DNA from: DASZQY01 sp048498575 | Lineage (GTDB): Bacteria > Pseudomonadota > Alphaproteobacteria > Rhizobiales > Kaistiaceae | Direction of reading: 5' to 3' | Assembly (NCBI GenBank): GCA_048498575.1 | Contig: JBEHXS010000133.1 | Coordinates: 1-7,494, forward strand | Length of the DNA: 7,494 nt | Shown: piece by piece, positions 7,256 through 7,494 of the stretch | How the letters are laid out: every line of letters begins with the position of its first letter | How positions within the stretch are numbered: position 1 is the first letter of the stretch | The notes under the pieces: generated by a model | Seen by the model: only the letters and a program-made list of their open reading frames with translations | Database searches by the model: none | Told to the model about the DNA's origin: nothing | Made by a program: the position numbers and the translations under genes

Positions 7256-7284
7256 ACGTTATGGGAATCAGATAGGTGTGTAAA
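7256..7284 (-). promoter_or_regulatory. Candidate promoter of the sugar ABC operon with partial operator copy
   Basis: On the minus strand TTTACA (7284-7279) matches five of six -35 bases and is followed after 17 bp by TAACGT (7261-7256), a poor -10 element. The spacer holds ATCAGATA (7267-7274), the core of the palindrome found at 7404-7418; over the 15-mer 7263-7277 ten positions match, with most matches on one side. No better promoter was found between 7214 and 7390, but the -10 is weak, so this is tentative. Confidence 0.35.
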
Positions 7285-7391
7285 GCATACGGCACACCCA
7301 CTCCGCCAAGGGTCCAACAGCGACCGCGCCACAGCCGTAAACGCGCCACGCACGGGCGCTCCTGGCCATCGCGGAATAGGCTCCCATCGCG
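7285..7391. other. Central part of the divergent intergenic region, no gene seen
   Basis: This stretch between the two candidate promoters has no supported reading frame. GCGCCAC occurs twice (7325-7331 and 7342-7348). I see no further clear promoter, hairpin terminator or RNA gene in it. Confidence 0.4.
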
Positions 7392-7419
7392 TTGACAGCG
7401 CATACATATCTGATATGTG
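7392..7419 (+). promoter_or_regulatory. Promoter with overlapping 15-bp palindromic operator, for the divergent gene
   Basis: TTGACA at 7392-7397 is a perfect -35 element; after 16 bp TATGTG (7414-7419) is a fair -10 with four of six bases. Between and over the -10 lies ACATATCTGATATGT (7404-7418), a perfect odd palindrome with 7-bp arms around a central T, in AT-rich DNA that stands out from the GC-rich surroundings. A dimeric regulator bound here would block RNA polymerase. Transcription would start near 7426, directly at the ATG at 7427. Confidence 0.6.
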
Positions 7420-7426
7420 CGACCGC

Positions 7427-7494
7427 ATGAAAACGGCGACACCCGCGGCACGGTCCCCGGTCCAGCCGGCGGTCGATCGCGTCATCGCCGGCCT
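7427..7494 (+). CDS. N-terminus of a divergent gene, possibly a transcriptional regulator, cut by the window edge
   Basis: The ATG at 7427 opens a frame that stays open to the window end for 22 codons: M-K-T-A-T-P-A-A-R-S-P-V-Q-P-A-V-D-R-V-I-A-G. It lies 8 bp after the palindromic operator and has no Shine-Dalgarno; with the -10 at 7414-7419 the mRNA would begin at or next to the start codon, so it may be leaderless. A disordered N-terminus followed by the start of a helix (V-D-R-V-I-A-G-L) would suit a DNA-binding regulator such as a GntR-type protein, and divergent placement beside a sugar ABC operon is typical for its regulator. The family is not proven by these residues, and a start farther downstream is possible. 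Confidence 0.45.
   Translation, partial: MKTATPAARSPVQPAVDRVIAG

Overview
The window is GC-rich and densely coding, with typical bacterial spacing and Shine-Dalgarno sites. The gene content points to an alphaproteobacterium, most likely of the Rhizobiales/Hyphomicrobiales: a CUT2-type sugar ABC operon with a single-domain ATPase, a DUF6496 mini-protein, a SigG-like ECF sigma factor with a fused SnoaL domain, and an EntS-like MFS exporter. This placement is inferred from gene content, not from a marker gene.

Left half (about 1-3995, plus strand): the 3' part of a short-chain dehydrogenase gene cut by the window edge; a small SRPBCC/AHSA1-type protein; a 72-bp gap with two hairpins, a tandem repeat and a possible 4-codon leader ORF; an ECF sigma factor of the SigG/TIGR02960 type with a C-terminal SnoaL-like domain; a 177-bp gap with a compact fold; and an MFS exporter with a C-terminal dimeric alpha/beta-barrel domain. 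SDR, SRPBCC and sigma factor probably form one functional cluster, since sigma factors of this kind lack an anti-sigma factor and sit next to small metabolic enzymes. The exporter may be a separate unit.

Right half (about 4025-7213, minus strand): a complete sugar ABC importer read right to left as binding protein, ATPase, permease, followed by a small, very basic DUF6496 protein whose gene converges on the exporter gene. A strong GC hairpin followed by a T-rich stretch lies between the binding-protein and ATPase genes and probably sets the usual excess of binding protein over membrane components.

Right edge (7214-7494): a divergent control region. A perfect 15-bp odd palindrome overlaps a TTGACA-type promoter directed at a plus-strand gene that begins at 7427 and leaves the window after 22 codons. 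A partial copy of the palindrome lies in a plausible promoter for the ABC operon. The simplest model is a self-regulated repressor that also controls the transporter; the regulator's family cannot be settled from the residues visible.

I found no RNA gene, CRISPR array, insertion sequence, phage gene or obvious new defence or mobile system. The window looks like ordinary chromosomal accessory metabolism; the items worth a second look are regulatory.
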